Shown here in pieces: positions 35,431 through 44,375 of a DNA stretch of 64,000 nucleotides; the first letter of the stretch is position 1, and the number at the start of each line of letters is the position of its first letter. The DNA comes from Achromobacter pestifer (GTDB taxonomy: Bacteria; Pseudomonadota; Gammaproteobacteria; Burkholderiales; Burkholderiaceae_B): assembly GCF_902859625.1 (NCBI RefSeq), contig NZ_CADIJX010000003.1, positions 372,001 through 436,000 of the forward strand, read 5' to 3'. The notes beneath the pieces were generated by a model, which did no database searches, was not told the DNA's origin, and worked only from the letters and a program-made list of their open reading frames with translations. The translations under genes were made by a program, and so were the position numbers.

Positions 35431-36336
35431 TTGACCTTGGATCTATTGCCTCTGGCTTTGGTGGACGGCGTGGCGTATGCCAGTCTGCTGTTCCTGGTGT
35501 CGATGGGGTTAACCCTGGTGTTTGGCGTGATGGGCATCCTGAACGTTGCCCATGGCGCCTTCTATGCGTTCGGCGGGTACGCCGCGGCCAGCCTCGTCAT
35601 GTTCCTGGCGCCCAAAACCGATTCCCCATTCCTGCTGTTTGCCGCGCTGTTCGTCGCCGCCATCGCGGTGGGCCTGGCGTTGGGCAGCATCATGGAATTC
35701 GTGCTGATCCGCCGGGCGCAGAACTACGACCCCATCCTGAAGCTGCTGATCACCTTCGGTGGCTTCCTGATGCTGGAAGACATCCAGCGCCTGTTGTGGG
35801 GCGCGCAGCCCTACAGCGCCAGCGAAGTCGTCAACCGGCTGGGCAACATCGAGATCGGCGACATCACCTATACGACTTATCAGTTGGTCGTGGTGCCGGT
35901 GACGGCCGTGCTGGCCTATGTGTGTCTGGAATTCTTCTTGCGCCACACCAAGCTGGGCAAACAGACGGTAGCCACCACGCACAACCGCGAAGTTGCAACA
36001 TCCCTGGGCATCAACGCCAAGAAGATCGGTTACGTCACCTTTGTGATCGCCACCATCCTGGGTGCCCTGGGCGGCGCCATGGCCGCACCCACCACGTCGC
36101 TGGTGCCGGGCGCCGGCACAGACATGACCGTGCTGTCGTTCGCGGTCGTCGCCACGGCCGGGCTGGGCCAGATCACCGGGGCGCTGATCGCCGCGCTGCT
36201 GATCGGCATCATCCGCGCCATCGCCGTGTATGCGGCGCCTGAACTGGAAGTGGCAGTGCCGTACATCATCATGGTGTTGGTGCTGATCATCCGGCCGCAT
36301 GGCCTGTTCACGGTTGCCCAGGCCCGGAGGATCTGA
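35431..36336 (+). CDS. Branched-chain-type ABC permease, LivH family
   Basis: A 301-residue inner-membrane permease with about eight helices, LivH type (GVAYASLLFLVSMGLTLVFGVMGILNVAHGAFYAFGGY; NREVATSLGINAKKIGYVTF is the cytoplasmic loop that contacts the ATPase). It appears to start at TTG (35431), preceded by GGGAG with 7-base spacing; the first ATG would cut off the first helix. It forms the channel with the next gene's product, whose start overlaps its stop (TGATG). Confidence 0.92.
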   Translation: MTLDLLPLALVDGVAYASLLFLVSMGLTLVFGVMGILNVAHGAFYAFGGYAAASLVMFLAPKTDSPFLLFAALFVAAIAVGLALGSIMEFVLIRRAQNYDPILKLLITFGGFLMLEDIQRLLWGAQPYSASEVVNRLGNIEIGDITYTTYQLVVVPVTAVLAYVCLEFFLRHTKLGKQTVATTHNREVATSLGINAKKIGYVTFVIATILGALGGAMAAPTTSLVPGAGTDMTVLSFAVVATAGLGQITGALIAALLIGIIRAIAVYAAPELEVAVPYIIMVLVLIIRPHGLFTVAQARRI

Positions 36337-37331
36337 TGAAAGTCGCTGCACTCAGCCTGTTGGCCGCGCTGGCCACGCTATTCCTTGGCTACTCCTTTTC
36401 GTGGACCATCACCCCTATCGTCATCGGCCTGACATACGCCATCGCGGCGCTGGGCGTCTCGGTGATGGCGCGCGCCGGCCAGATCTCGTTTGGCCATGCG
36501 ATGTATTCCTGCATCTCGGCATACACGGTGGCCTTCCTGGCCCGTGCCATGCCGGGCACCGACGCCTTGGTGCTGATCCTGGCGGGCGTGGTCGCCAGCT
36601 TCCTGGCGGCGATTGTGATCGGCCTGTTCGTCGTGCGGTATCGCGGCATCTTCTTCGGCATGTTGAATCTGGCGCTGAGCATGGTGCTGTTTGCGTTGCT
36701 GGGCAAGCTCTACACCCTGACCGGCGGTTCGGACGGCATGCGCATCGTGCGGCCTTCCATGGCTGGCGTGCTGATGGAGCGCGAATCGTTTGAACGCGCA
36801 CTGCTGGTGCTGACGCTGATCCTGTCCATGGCGTTGGCCTGGTGGGTGCAGCGCTATTTCCGGTCGGGTAGCGGGCAGGCCTTGTCCGCCATCAAGACGA
36901 ATGAAACGCGCATCGAATACCTGGGGTTCTCGGCCTACTTCATCATGTGGAAAGGGTATCTGCTGTCGGCGGTGGTGGTCGGATTCTCCGGCGCCATCCT
37001 GGCCTTGATGCAGGGGCTGGTGACACCCGAGATCGGATCCTGGCTGCGCTCGGGTGAATTCGTGTTCATCACGATCCTCGGTGGCGCGGGCCACGCGGCG
37101 GGTGCATTCCTGGGCGCGGTCGGCTTTGAGACCGTCAAGCTGGTGTCGGCAGCGTACTTCCCCGGTCTGTGGCAATTCTTGCTGGGCCTTACGTTGATCC
37201 TGGTGATCTTCATGTTCCCAACGGGATTTGTCGGTCAGATCATGAAGCGCGTGACCCTGCAAAAGCGGGACCAGGCACGCGCGGAGGCGGGTGCCCGCGT
37301 GCAAGCACGTGTTCAATCGGTGAGGAACTGA
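36336..37331 (+). CDS. Branched-chain-type ABC permease, LivM family
   Basis: A 331-residue inner-membrane protein, LivM type, recognised from YAIAALGVSVMARAGQISFGHAMYSC and the loop LSAIKTNETRIEYLGFSAYFIMWKGYLLSAVVVGFSGA (EAA-like contact region). It has about nine or ten helices and a basic C-terminal tail. It overlaps the LivH-type gene and lies 2 bases before the LivG-type gene. With them it forms the HAAT-family importer core. Confidence 0.92.
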   Translation: MKVAALSLLAALATLFLGYSFSWTITPIVIGLTYAIAALGVSVMARAGQISFGHAMYSCISAYTVAFLARAMPGTDALVLILAGVVASFLAAIVIGLFVVRYRGIFFGMLNLALSMVLFALLGKLYTLTGGSDGMRIVRPSMAGVLMERESFERALLVLTLILSMALAWWVQRYFRSGSGQALSAIKTNETRIEYLGFSAYFIMWKGYLLSAVVVGFSGAILALMQGLVTPEIGSWLRSGEFVFITILGGAGHAAGAFLGAVGFETVKLVSAAYFPGLWQFLLGLTLILVIFMFPTGFVGQIMKRVTLQKRDQARAEAGARVQARVQSVRN

Positions 37332-37333
37332 AG

Positions 37334-38074
37334 ATGAAGCCCCTCATTCAAACCACGAACCTGCATCTGGCGTTCGGCGGCGTGATCGCCGCGGACAACA
37401 TCAACTTTGAACTGCATGAAGGCGAGCGCCTGGCCGTCATCGGTCAGAACGGTGCGGGCAAGACCACCTTCATCAACATCTGCACGGGCTACCTGGCGCC
37501 GTCCAAGGGGAAAGTGTATTTCGACGGGCGCGACGTCACCGCCATGGCGCCGCGCAAGATCGTACGCCTGGGCCTGGGACGCTCGTTCCAGCTGCCGCAG
37601 TTGTTCACCGAGCACACCGTGCGTCAGTGCGTGCAGATCGCGGCCGCACGCCGCAACAAGGAATTGAGCTGGTTCCGGTCGTTGGAAAGCACGATCGACG
37701 ACAAGGAAGTGGACGCCACGCTGGATCTGGTGGGCCTGCTTGCCGAAGCAGACGAGCTGTCCATCGAACTGCCTGAGGGCAAGCGCAAGCTGCTGGATGT
37801 GGCGATGGCGTTGGCGCTGCGGCCCAAGCTGCTGATCATGGATGAGCCGACCAGCGGCGTGGCGTCGGAAGACAAGTTCGCCTTGATGGAAACCGTGATG
37901 CATGCGCTGGACGAACGTCGCGTGACCAGTTGGTTCGTCGAGCACGACGTGGACATCGTGTCACGCTACGCAACGCGCGTGGCGGCCTGGATCGCGGGCA
38001 AGGTGGCCGCCGACGGATCGCCCGAGGAAGTCTTGAATAACCCGCAGATCAAAAGCGAAGTGTTGGGGGCCTGA
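37334..38074 (+). CDS. Branched-chain-type ABC ATPase, LivG family
   Basis: A 246-residue ATPase. Walker A is GQNGAGKTT and Walker B LLIMDEPTSGV, and the switch His is in WFVEHDVDIV. The ABC signature, usually LSGGQ or LPYG-x-QR, reads LPEGKRKLLDVAMALA, a departure also seen in some HAAT ATPases that keeps the following helix. The ATG at 37334 follows GAGGAACTGAAG. It pairs with the LivF-type ATPase 3 bases downstream. Confidence 0.92.
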   Translation: MKPLIQTTNLHLAFGGVIAADNINFELHEGERLAVIGQNGAGKTTFINICTGYLAPSKGKVYFDGRDVTAMAPRKIVRLGLGRSFQLPQLFTEHTVRQCVQIAAARRNKELSWFRSLESTIDDKEVDATLDLVGLLAEADELSIELPEGKRKLLDVAMALALRPKLLIMDEPTSGVASEDKFALMETVMHALDERRVTSWFVEHDVDIVSRYATRVAAWIAGKVAADGSPEEVLNNPQIKSEVLGA

Positions 38075-38077
38075 ACC

Positions 38078-38734
38078 ATGTTGAATCTATCGGCCATCAA
38101 CGTCGACCTGGCGGGCAACCGCATCCTGCGTGATGTCAACGCCAATTTTGAACCGTCCAAGACCATCGGCATCGTGGGCCGCAACGGCGCGGGAAAGACC
38201 ACGCTGCTGCGCTCGATCATGGGCCTGACCAAGATAAGGTCCGGCAAGATTGCCTTCGATGGCACGGACTTGACCGCCTTGCCGGGCCACAAGCGTGCCG
38301 CCCTGAAAGTGGGCTACGCACCCGAGGATCGTGTGATCTTCCCGACCATGACGGTGGAAGAAAACCTGAATCTGCCATGCGAAGTGCAGGGCCAATCCAA
38401 GGCCGAAATCGCCGTGCGCATTGCCACGGTGTTGAAGGTGATGCCCCAGTTGGAACCGATGCTCAAGCGGTCGGGTTCCGCATTGTCGGGCGGGCAGGGA
38501 AAGATGGTGGCGCTGGCGCGCGCCATCATGGTTGGCACCCGCCTGTTGATGCTGGATGAACCCTTTCAGGGCCTGGCTCCGAAGCTGGCGCGCGACTACA
38601 CCGAGGCGCTGGCGAGGCTGAAAGAGCTTCAACCCGACCTATGCGTGGTGATCACCGAGTCCAACGTCAAGTTGCTTGGTGACATTCCCGACCAGATATG
38701 GACGATCGAGCGTGGCTCGATCACCTTGAATTGA
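38078..38734 (+). CDS. Branched-chain-type ABC ATPase, LivF family
   Basis: A 218-residue ATPase. Walker A is GRNGAGKTTLLRSIMG, the signature LSGGQGKMVALARAIM and Walker B LLMLDEPFQGLAP. It is a little shorter than usual LivF (about 233-240), the difference being at the end (QIWTIERGSITLN). It lies between the LivG-type gene and the aldehyde dehydrogenase, all within one transcript. Confidence 0.92.
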   Translation: MLNLSAINVDLAGNRILRDVNANFEPSKTIGIVGRNGAGKTTLLRSIMGLTKIRSGKIAFDGTDLTALPGHKRAALKVGYAPEDRVIFPTMTVEENLNLPCEVQGQSKAEIAVRIATVLKVMPQLEPMLKRSGSALSGGQGKMVALARAIMVGTRLLMLDEPFQGLAPKLARDYTEALARLKELQPDLCVVITESNVKLLGDIPDQIWTIERGSITLN

Positions 38735-38751
38735 ATTCCCGGAGACTATCC

Positions 38752-40188
38752 ATGACGCAGATGATTATCAACGGCCGCCCGGTCGATGCCCGAGACGGAC
38801 GCACCATAGACGTGGTGTCGCCCGTCGATGGCGACGTGTTCACCACGATCCCGCGTGGCCAGCAGGCCGACGTGAATGACGCGGTGCAGGCTGCGCGTGC
38901 CGCGCTTGATGGTGACTGGGGCCGCATGACGGCGCTGGATCGCGGCCGCCTGCTGCTGCGCCTGGGCGAATCCGTGCTGGCGCATCATGAAGAGCTGGCT
39001 CAGCTGGAATCGCGTGACACGGGGAAACCCATGTCCACGGCGCGCGGCGACATCACCGTGTTGGCGCGCTACTTCGAGTTCTACGGCGGCGCGGCGGACA
39101 AGGTGCATGGCCAGACCATTCCGTTTCAGAAGGATTATTCGGTCCAGCTGATCCGTGAGCCGCTGGGCGTCACCGCTCACATCATTCCGTGGAACTATCC
39201 GGCGCAGATGTTCGGCCGCAGCGTCGCCCCGGCGCTGGCCATGGGCAACGCCAGCGTCGTCAAACCCGCCGAAGACGCCTGCCTGTCAATCATCCGCGTG
39301 GCGGAACTGGCGCTGGAAGTGGGCTTCCCCGCAGGGGCGCTGAACATCGTGACGGGCCTGGGCGAAGAGGCCGGTGCCAGTCTGTCGCGCCATCCCGACA
39401 TCAACTTCATCACCTTCACCGGGTCGAACGAAGTGGGCGTGCTGATCCAGCAGGCCGCCGCCGTCAATGCGGTGAAGTGCGTGCTGGAATTGGGCGGCAA
39501 GTCCGCGCATATCGTGTTCGACGACGCCAACTACAAGTTGGCCATCCCTGCCATCGTCAAGGGCATCGTCCACAACACCGGCCAGACCTGCACGGCCGGC
39601 AGCCGCTTGTTGGTGCAGAAGGGCATCTACGCGGACTTCATGAAGGCACTGGCCGCCGAATTTTCAAAGGTGCGCGCCGGTACGCCGGACATGGACCTGA
39701 CTTGCGGGCCCGTCGTCAACAAGGCGCAATTCGATCGCGTCAACCACTACATCGCCAAGGGCTTGGCGGATGGCCTGAAAGTGGCGGCCGAAGGCAGTAT
39801 TGCCGATGGCGTGCCGGCCGGCGGCTACTTCGTCAAACCGACCTTGTTCAGCGCTCCGACGCACGACAGCACGCTGTTGACCGAAGAAATATTTGGACCG
39901 GTTCTGGTGGCGTTGCCGTTTGATTCTGAAGCGGATGCCATCCGGCTGGCCAATGCCACCGACTACGGTCTGCTCGGCGCAGTCTGGACTGAAAACGGTG
40001 GACGTCAGCAGCGGGTCGCGCGTGGCATCAAATGCGGCCAGGTCTACATCAATGGATTCGGTGCGGGTGGCGGCGTCGAGCTGCCGTTCGGCGGCGTGAA
40101 GAAAAGCGGCCATGGACGCGAAAAGGGTTTCATCGCCCTGGAAGAAATGAGCACGACCAAAACGCTTATTCAATTCTACGGCGAATGA
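38752..40188 (+). CDS. NAD(P)-dependent aldehyde dehydrogenase
   Basis: A 478-residue ALDH-superfamily enzyme that oxidises an aldehyde to the acid. Active-site residues are present: N148 (IIPWNYP), E246 (LELGGK) and nucleophile C280 (NTGQTCTAG). The NAD-binding FTGSNEVG is intact. The ATG at 38752 has GGAG 9 bases upstream; the longer frame only reads through the end of livF. Its place in an importer operon beside an alcohol dehydrogenase suggests a chain alcohol to aldehyde to acid on the imported substrate. Confidence 0.93.
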   Translation: MTQMIINGRPVDARDGRTIDVVSPVDGDVFTTIPRGQQADVNDAVQAARAALDGDWGRMTALDRGRLLLRLGESVLAHHEELAQLESRDTGKPMSTARGDITVLARYFEFYGGAADKVHGQTIPFQKDYSVQLIREPLGVTAHIIPWNYPAQMFGRSVAPALAMGNASVVKPAEDACLSIIRVAELALEVGFPAGALNIVTGLGEEAGASLSRHPDINFITFTGSNEVGVLIQQAAAVNAVKCVLELGGKSAHIVFDDANYKLAIPAIVKGIVHNTGQTCTAGSRLLVQKGIYADFMKALAAEFSKVRAGTPDMDLTCGPVVNKAQFDRVNHYIAKGLADGLKVAAEGSIADGVPAGGYFVKPTLFSAPTHDSTLLTEEIFGPVLVALPFDSEADAIRLANATDYGLLGAVWTENGGRQQRVARGIKCGQVYINGFGAGGGVELPFGGVKKSGHGREKGFIALEEMSTTKTLIQFYGE

Positions 40189-40213
40189 TCGCCAGGCTAT
40201 CCGGAGACAAGTC

Positions 40214-40966
40214 ATGAGTCAGTTGCAAGGCAAGGTTGCCATCGTCACGGGCGGGGGCAATGGTTTCGGGGAAGGCATCGTCAAGCTGTACGCGAAGGAA
40301 GGCGCAAAAGTCGTCATCGCCGATATCAACAAGGAAGCCGCCGACCGCGTGGCCGCGGAGGTTGGCGCCGCCGCACTGGCGGTGAAGGCCGATGTGTCCA
40401 GCCGCGCCGATATCGACAACGCCGTGCGCGCATGCCTGGAGCGGTTTGGCTCGGTCGACATCGTGGTCAACAATGCCGCCATCACCCACAAGAACCAGCC
40501 GATGCTGGACGTGGACGAGGCCATGTTCGACCGCATGTTCGACATCAACGTGAAGTCGATCTATCACATGGCGCAAGCCGTCGTGCCGGTGATGCGCAAG
40601 CAAAAACGTGGCGTGATCCTGAACGTGGGATCGACGGCCGGCATCCGTCCTCGTCCCGGCCTTAGCTGGTACAACGCCTCCAAAGGCGCCGTCAACGTGT
40701 TGTCGAAGTCCATGGCCGTGGAACTGGGCCCCGACGGCATTCGCGTCAACGCCATTTGCCCCGTGATGGGCATCACCGGCATGTTCGAGCTATTCATGGG
40801 GTTGCCGGATACGCCCGAGAACCGCGCCAAATTCGTCTCCACCATTCCGCTGGGCCGCTTTTGCCAGCCCTCGGACGTGGCGGCTGCCGCCCTGTTCCTG
40901 GCCAGCGACGCGGCGGAGTTCATCACCGGGGTGGAATTTCCCGTCGACGGCGGTCGCACGGTCTGA
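40214..40966 (+). CDS. Short-chain dehydrogenase/reductase
   Basis: A 250-residue classical SDR. The cofactor motif TGGGNGFG (12-19), NNAA (86-89), N112, S140 and the catalytic YNASK (Y153, K157) are all present. D37 in ADINK suggests NAD preference. It probably oxidises a secondary alcohol or a hydroxyacyl group. It lies 25 bases after the aldehyde dehydrogenase and is followed by a hairpin that resembles a terminator. Confidence 0.93.
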   Translation: MSQLQGKVAIVTGGGNGFGEGIVKLYAKEGAKVVIADINKEAADRVAAEVGAAALAVKADVSSRADIDNAVRACLERFGSVDIVVNNAAITHKNQPMLDVDEAMFDRMFDINVKSIYHMAQAVVPVMRKQKRGVILNVGSTAGIRPRPGLSWYNASKGAVNVLSKSMAVELGPDGIRVNAICPVMGITGMFELFMGLPDTPENRAKFVSTIPLGRFCQPSDVAAAALFLASDAAEFITGVEFPVDGGRTV

Positions 40967-40978
40967 TGGGTTTGGCAC

Positions 40979-41008
40979 ACGCCCGGCCCGTCCGGGCGTT
41001 TCTTTCTT
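40979..41008 (+). terminator. Terminator-like hairpin inside the operon
   Basis: ACGCCCGG (40979-40986) pairs with CCGGGCGT (40992-40999) around CCCGT and is followed by TTCTTTCTT. It should stop part of the transcription between the SDR gene and the alcohol dehydrogenase/binding-protein genes, which may adjust their ratio. Confidence 0.7.
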
Positions 41009-41026
41009 CACCGTGGATACCAGCGC

Positions 41027-42151
41027 ATGAAAATCAAAGCGGCGTTGCTACGCAGCGTGGGGGTGGAAGGCCCCTACGCCAAAACCCGGCCCTTGAGCAT
41101 CACCGAGGTCGAACTGGACCCGCCCGGTACGGGCGAAGTGCTCGTTCGGATCAAGGCGGCAGGCCTGTGCCATTCCGACTTGTCGGTCATCAATGGCGAC
41201 CGCCCGCGTGGCGTGCCCATTGTGTTGGGCCACGAGTCGTCCGGTGAAGTCGTGGAGACCGGGCCGGGCGTCACGGACCTGAAGCCGGGCGACCATGTTG
41301 CCCTGGTGTTCGTGCCCAGCTGCGGCTGCTGCAACCCGTGCATGGAAGGCCGGCCGGCGCTGTGCGAGCCCGGCGCCGTCGCCAACACGAAGGGCACCTT
41401 GCTGGGCGGCGACCGCCGCCTGCATATCGGCGACGAAGCCATCAATCACCATACGGGCGTTTCCTGCTTCGCCGAGTACGCCGTGGTGTCTCGCCGATCA
41501 TGCGTCAAGGTCAACGTCGAACTCAGCCATCGCGAAGCAGCCCTGTTTGGCTGCGCGGTCCTGACCGGAGCAGGCGCGGTGCTGAACCGGGCTCGCATCA
41601 AGGCTGGCGACACGGCGGCGATCGTCGGCCTGGGCGGTGTGGGGCTTAGCGCCTTGCTGGCGGCCGTGGCCGCTGGCGCGCGCCGGGTGGTTGCCGTGGA
41701 CCTCAGCGACGACAAGCTGGCGCTGGCCAAGGAACTGGGCGCGACCCACACCGTCAACCCGAAACAGGTCAAGACGGACGACGATCTGTTCGACCTGGCC
41801 GGCGGCCGCGTGGACTATGGTTTTGACATGGCCGGTGCCGTGCCGGCTTTCGAAACCGCCTACAAACTGACCCGTCGGGGCGGCGCCACCGTCACCTCGG
41901 GCCTGCCCAACCCCAAGCTCAGCTTTCCCTTGTCGCTGTCGCAGATGGTGGGCGAAGAGCGCGACATACGCGGCAGCTATTTGGGCTCGGGCGTACCTGC
42001 CATCGACATCAGCCGCTACATCGACCTGTACAAGGCAGGGCAGTTGCCGGTGGACCGGATGATGGGCAAATCCTTTTCGCTGGACCAGATCAACGAAGGG
42101 TTCGATCACCTCGCTACCGGCGGCAGCCTGCGCGACGCCATCGTTTTCTAA
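41027..42151 (+). CDS. Zinc-dependent alcohol dehydrogenase (MDR family)
   Basis: A 374-residue medium-chain dehydrogenase of the class-III/aryl-alcohol type. Catalytic zinc ligands are C48 and H69/E70 (GLCHSD, LGHESSGEV); structural zinc ligands are C99, C102, C105 and C113. The Rossmann motif is GLGGVG near residue 200. It would oxidise the imported alcohol to the aldehyde used by the ALDH. A terminator-like hairpin just upstream separates it from the SDR. Confidence 0.92.
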   Translation: MKIKAALLRSVGVEGPYAKTRPLSITEVELDPPGTGEVLVRIKAAGLCHSDLSVINGDRPRGVPIVLGHESSGEVVETGPGVTDLKPGDHVALVFVPSCGCCNPCMEGRPALCEPGAVANTKGTLLGGDRRLHIGDEAINHHTGVSCFAEYAVVSRRSCVKVNVELSHREAALFGCAVLTGAGAVLNRARIKAGDTAAIVGLGGVGLSALLAAVAAGARRVVAVDLSDDKLALAKELGATHTVNPKQVKTDDDLFDLAGGRVDYGFDMAGAVPAFETAYKLTRRGGATVTSGLPNPKLSFPLSLSQMVGEERDIRGSYLGSGVPAIDISRYIDLYKAGQLPVDRMMGKSFSLDQINEGFDHLATGGSLRDAIVF

Positions 42152-42202
42152 GGGCAACGGGCCAAACACGCCCAAGACCCATACAACACTGGAGACAAGA
42201 CC

Positions 42203-43507
42203 ATGAAAACCTCAAGACTGGCGGCCTTGCTGGGCGCCACCCTGCTGTCCGGCTTCACGGCGCTGGCCGGCGCCGCTGACAAGCCCAAAGAACTGAACAT
42301 CGGCATTTCGACTTTCCTGTCGGGATCGGCCTCGGTATTCGGCGTGCCAGCCCGCGACGCAGCCGAAATTCTGATCCAGGACATCAATGCCAACGGCGGC
42401 ATCGATGGCGTCAAACTGGTGCCCAGCTACATCGACGAAGGCGGCGGCGGTGAAAAGCTGTTGTCGGAATACCGCCGCCTGGCGGAAGGCGGCACGCGCG
42501 TCATGTTGTCCGCCATCTCCAGCGGCCACTGCAACATCGTTGCGCCGGTGGCCGAAGACCTGAAAGTGTTGAACGTGCTGTGGGACTGCGGCACGGAGAA
42601 GGCGCTGGAAGGCAAGAAATACAAGTACGTGGTGCGGACCCAGGCCAACGCCACCACCGAAATGGTGGCCCAGGTGCTGTACCTGATGAAGGTCAAGCCC
42701 GACTTCAAGACGATTGCCATCGTCAACCAGGACTACGCCTGGGGCCGCGATTCGCGCGACATCTTCCTGGCCGCGCTGAAGAAGTTCAAGCCTGACGTCA
42801 AGGTCGTGGCCGAGATGTTCCCCAAATTCGGCGCCGCCGACTTCTCCACCGAGATCAGCCGCCTGCAAGCGCTGCGCCCGGACGTCATCGTGTCCACCTC
42901 GTGGGGCGGCGACCTGGACAACTTCGTGCGTCAGGCTTCGCAGCGCAACCTGTTCAAGAACTCCACCTTCGTGCTGTCGCTGGCCGAGAGCTCGCTGGAA
43001 CGCCTGGGCAATGCCTTGCCTGAGGGCGTTTACGTCGGCGCCCGCGGCGACCACTACTTCCTCCATCCCGAAACCAAGGACGATCCGCAACACCAGGCCT
43101 TCGTGAAGAAATTCCACGACAAGACCGGCGCCTACCCGATCTACTCGGTCTACCACATGGTGCAAGCCATCCAGGGCCTGAAAGCAGGCTACGAGAAGGC
43201 CATCAAGGACAACGGCGGCGCCTGGCCCAGCCCCGAACAAGTGGCCGCCGCCATGCACGACGTGACCTTCAAGGGCTACGGCCGCGACGTCAAGATGCAC
43301 CGCGCCGACGGCCAGGGCCTGGAAGCGCAACTGTTTGGCGTGACGAAAAAGAGCGACAAGTACCCGTTCAAGGTACTGGCCGACATCACCATCGTGCCGG
43401 CTGAACTGGTCACCCCGGGCGTGGCCGACACGTCGATGGAATGGATCGACAAGAGCCTGACGCCGGACGTACTGAAAAGCGACCAGATCAAGGTGTTCCC
43501 GAACTGA
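42203..43507 (+). CDS. ABC substrate-binding protein (branched-chain/HAAT type)
   Basis: A 434-residue periplasmic binding protein with a signal peptide (1-25, GFTALAGAADK) and a type-1 two-lobed fold (ELNIGISTFLSGSASVFGVPARDAAEILIQDINANGGIDG). It is longer than LivK (about 345-370), which suits aromatic or larger ligands. Being last, after the catabolic enzymes, it completes the importer encoded at 35.4-38.7 kb. A perfect intrinsic terminator follows 29 bases after its stop. Confidence 0.92.
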   Translation: MKTSRLAALLGATLLSGFTALAGAADKPKELNIGISTFLSGSASVFGVPARDAAEILIQDINANGGIDGVKLVPSYIDEGGGGEKLLSEYRRLAEGGTRVMLSAISSGHCNIVAPVAEDLKVLNVLWDCGTEKALEGKKYKYVVRTQANATTEMVAQVLYLMKVKPDFKTIAIVNQDYAWGRDSRDIFLAALKKFKPDVKVVAEMFPKFGAADFSTEISRLQALRPDVIVSTSWGGDLDNFVRQASQRNLFKNSTFVLSLAESSLERLGNALPEGVYVGARGDHYFLHPETKDDPQHQAFVKKFHDKTGAYPIYSVYHMVQAIQGLKAGYEKAIKDNGGAWPSPEQVAAAMHDVTFKGYGRDVKMHRADGQGLEAQLFGVTKKSDKYPFKVLADITIVPAELVTPGVADTSMEWIDKSLTPDVLKSDQIKVFPN

Positions 43508-43536
43508 TTATTCGGTGTTGTGTGTGCAGGGACATT

Positions 43537-43564
43537 CCCGGCGAGAGATCGCCGGGTTTTTTTT
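43537..43564 (+). terminator. Intrinsic terminator of the importer operon
   Basis: CCCGGCGA-GAGA-TCGCCGGG (43537-43556) with eight T residues directly after it (43557-43564). The CdiA-like fragment begins about 8 bases later. Confidence 0.95.
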
Positions 43565-43571
43565 GTCATGC

Positions 43572-44369
43572 TCCACGAATGCTGAGACAGACCCCGCGCT
43601 TAAGAAGGATCTCAAGGCCCGGTATGAGGTGGCGTCCAAATGGGGACCGGGCGGGGCAATTCGTTCAGGCAACTGCGGCGAACTACTTGCAGGGTTTAGG
43701 TGCCAGCCAAGTGAAGTCGATTGCCGACACATTGGGCAGCGAGGTTGCCCGGACGGCATTGCAGGGTCTGGTTGGTTGTGCTGGGGCTGCCGGAAAGGGA
43801 GGCGCTTGCGGAGTTGGCGCTATGGATGCTGCCGTAAGTGTGGCGCTCAACAACCTGGTTGATCGCATTACCGGGAAGGATGCTGAGAAGCTCTCCGCGG
43901 AAGACAAAGAGGCGCGCGTCAATTTGGTGACGAGTATCGTGGCTGGCCTTACTGAGGCGCTTGGCGGCGATACGTCGACGGCGAAGCTAGCTGCTCAGAT
44001 CGAAACCGAAAATAACTATCTGGGCCAAAAGTCAGAGGGGAGTCGAAGTACGATGTGATTCGCAAGAGCACGACTGATGTGATGACTATTTCCGAGAATA
44101 TTGGTTGGTCCGAAGCGAGAATTGGTCGCATTAAAGATCATTTGTTCTTCAAAGAGCACCAACTTGATATTGGGGCCAGAAGGTTTGACGCTGATCCGCA
44201 TATCTTTAATGCATGGGATCGCCTAGCTGGTGGAGGTCACGTGCAGGCTGATATCGATTTGCTGAGGCATGAGATTTTCGAATCGAAGTTTGAAGGAATT
44301 TTTAAGACTGACTACCGAACTGCGCATGATGCTGCGGTGCGTGCCGGTCGAAATTGGACTCCGGAGTAA
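43572..44369 (+). pseudogene. 3' fragment of a CdiA-type exoprotein: pre-toxin region plus toxin domain
   Basis: Three reading frames carry one continuous homology. From 43572: TNAETDPALKKDLKARYEVASKWGPGG. In the next frame: QFVQATAANYLQGLGASQVK through GCAGAAGKGGACGVGAM and DAAVSVALNNLVDRITGKD to ENNYLGQKSEG, a pre-toxin (VENN-like) region. From about 44040, third frame: SKYDVIRKSTTDVMTISENIG to the stop at 44367-44369, which is the toxin part (about 109 residues, with RRFDADPHIFNAWDRL, LLRHEIFESKFEGIF and AHDAAVRAGRNW). The second shift is repaired by adding one G to GGGG at 44037-44040. The first lies in GGGG near 43650 and needs one G less or hides a larger deletion. There is no start or secretion domain, so it is an orphan CdiA C-terminus. 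The toxin activity is unknown to me; similar domains end some phage minor head proteins. Confidence 0.75.
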
Positions 44370-44375
44370 ATAAAT

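Noticed and set aside
42212-43330. Minus-strand frame opposite the binding protein
   Set aside because: Antisense shadow; the binding protein has a signal peptide and full fold.
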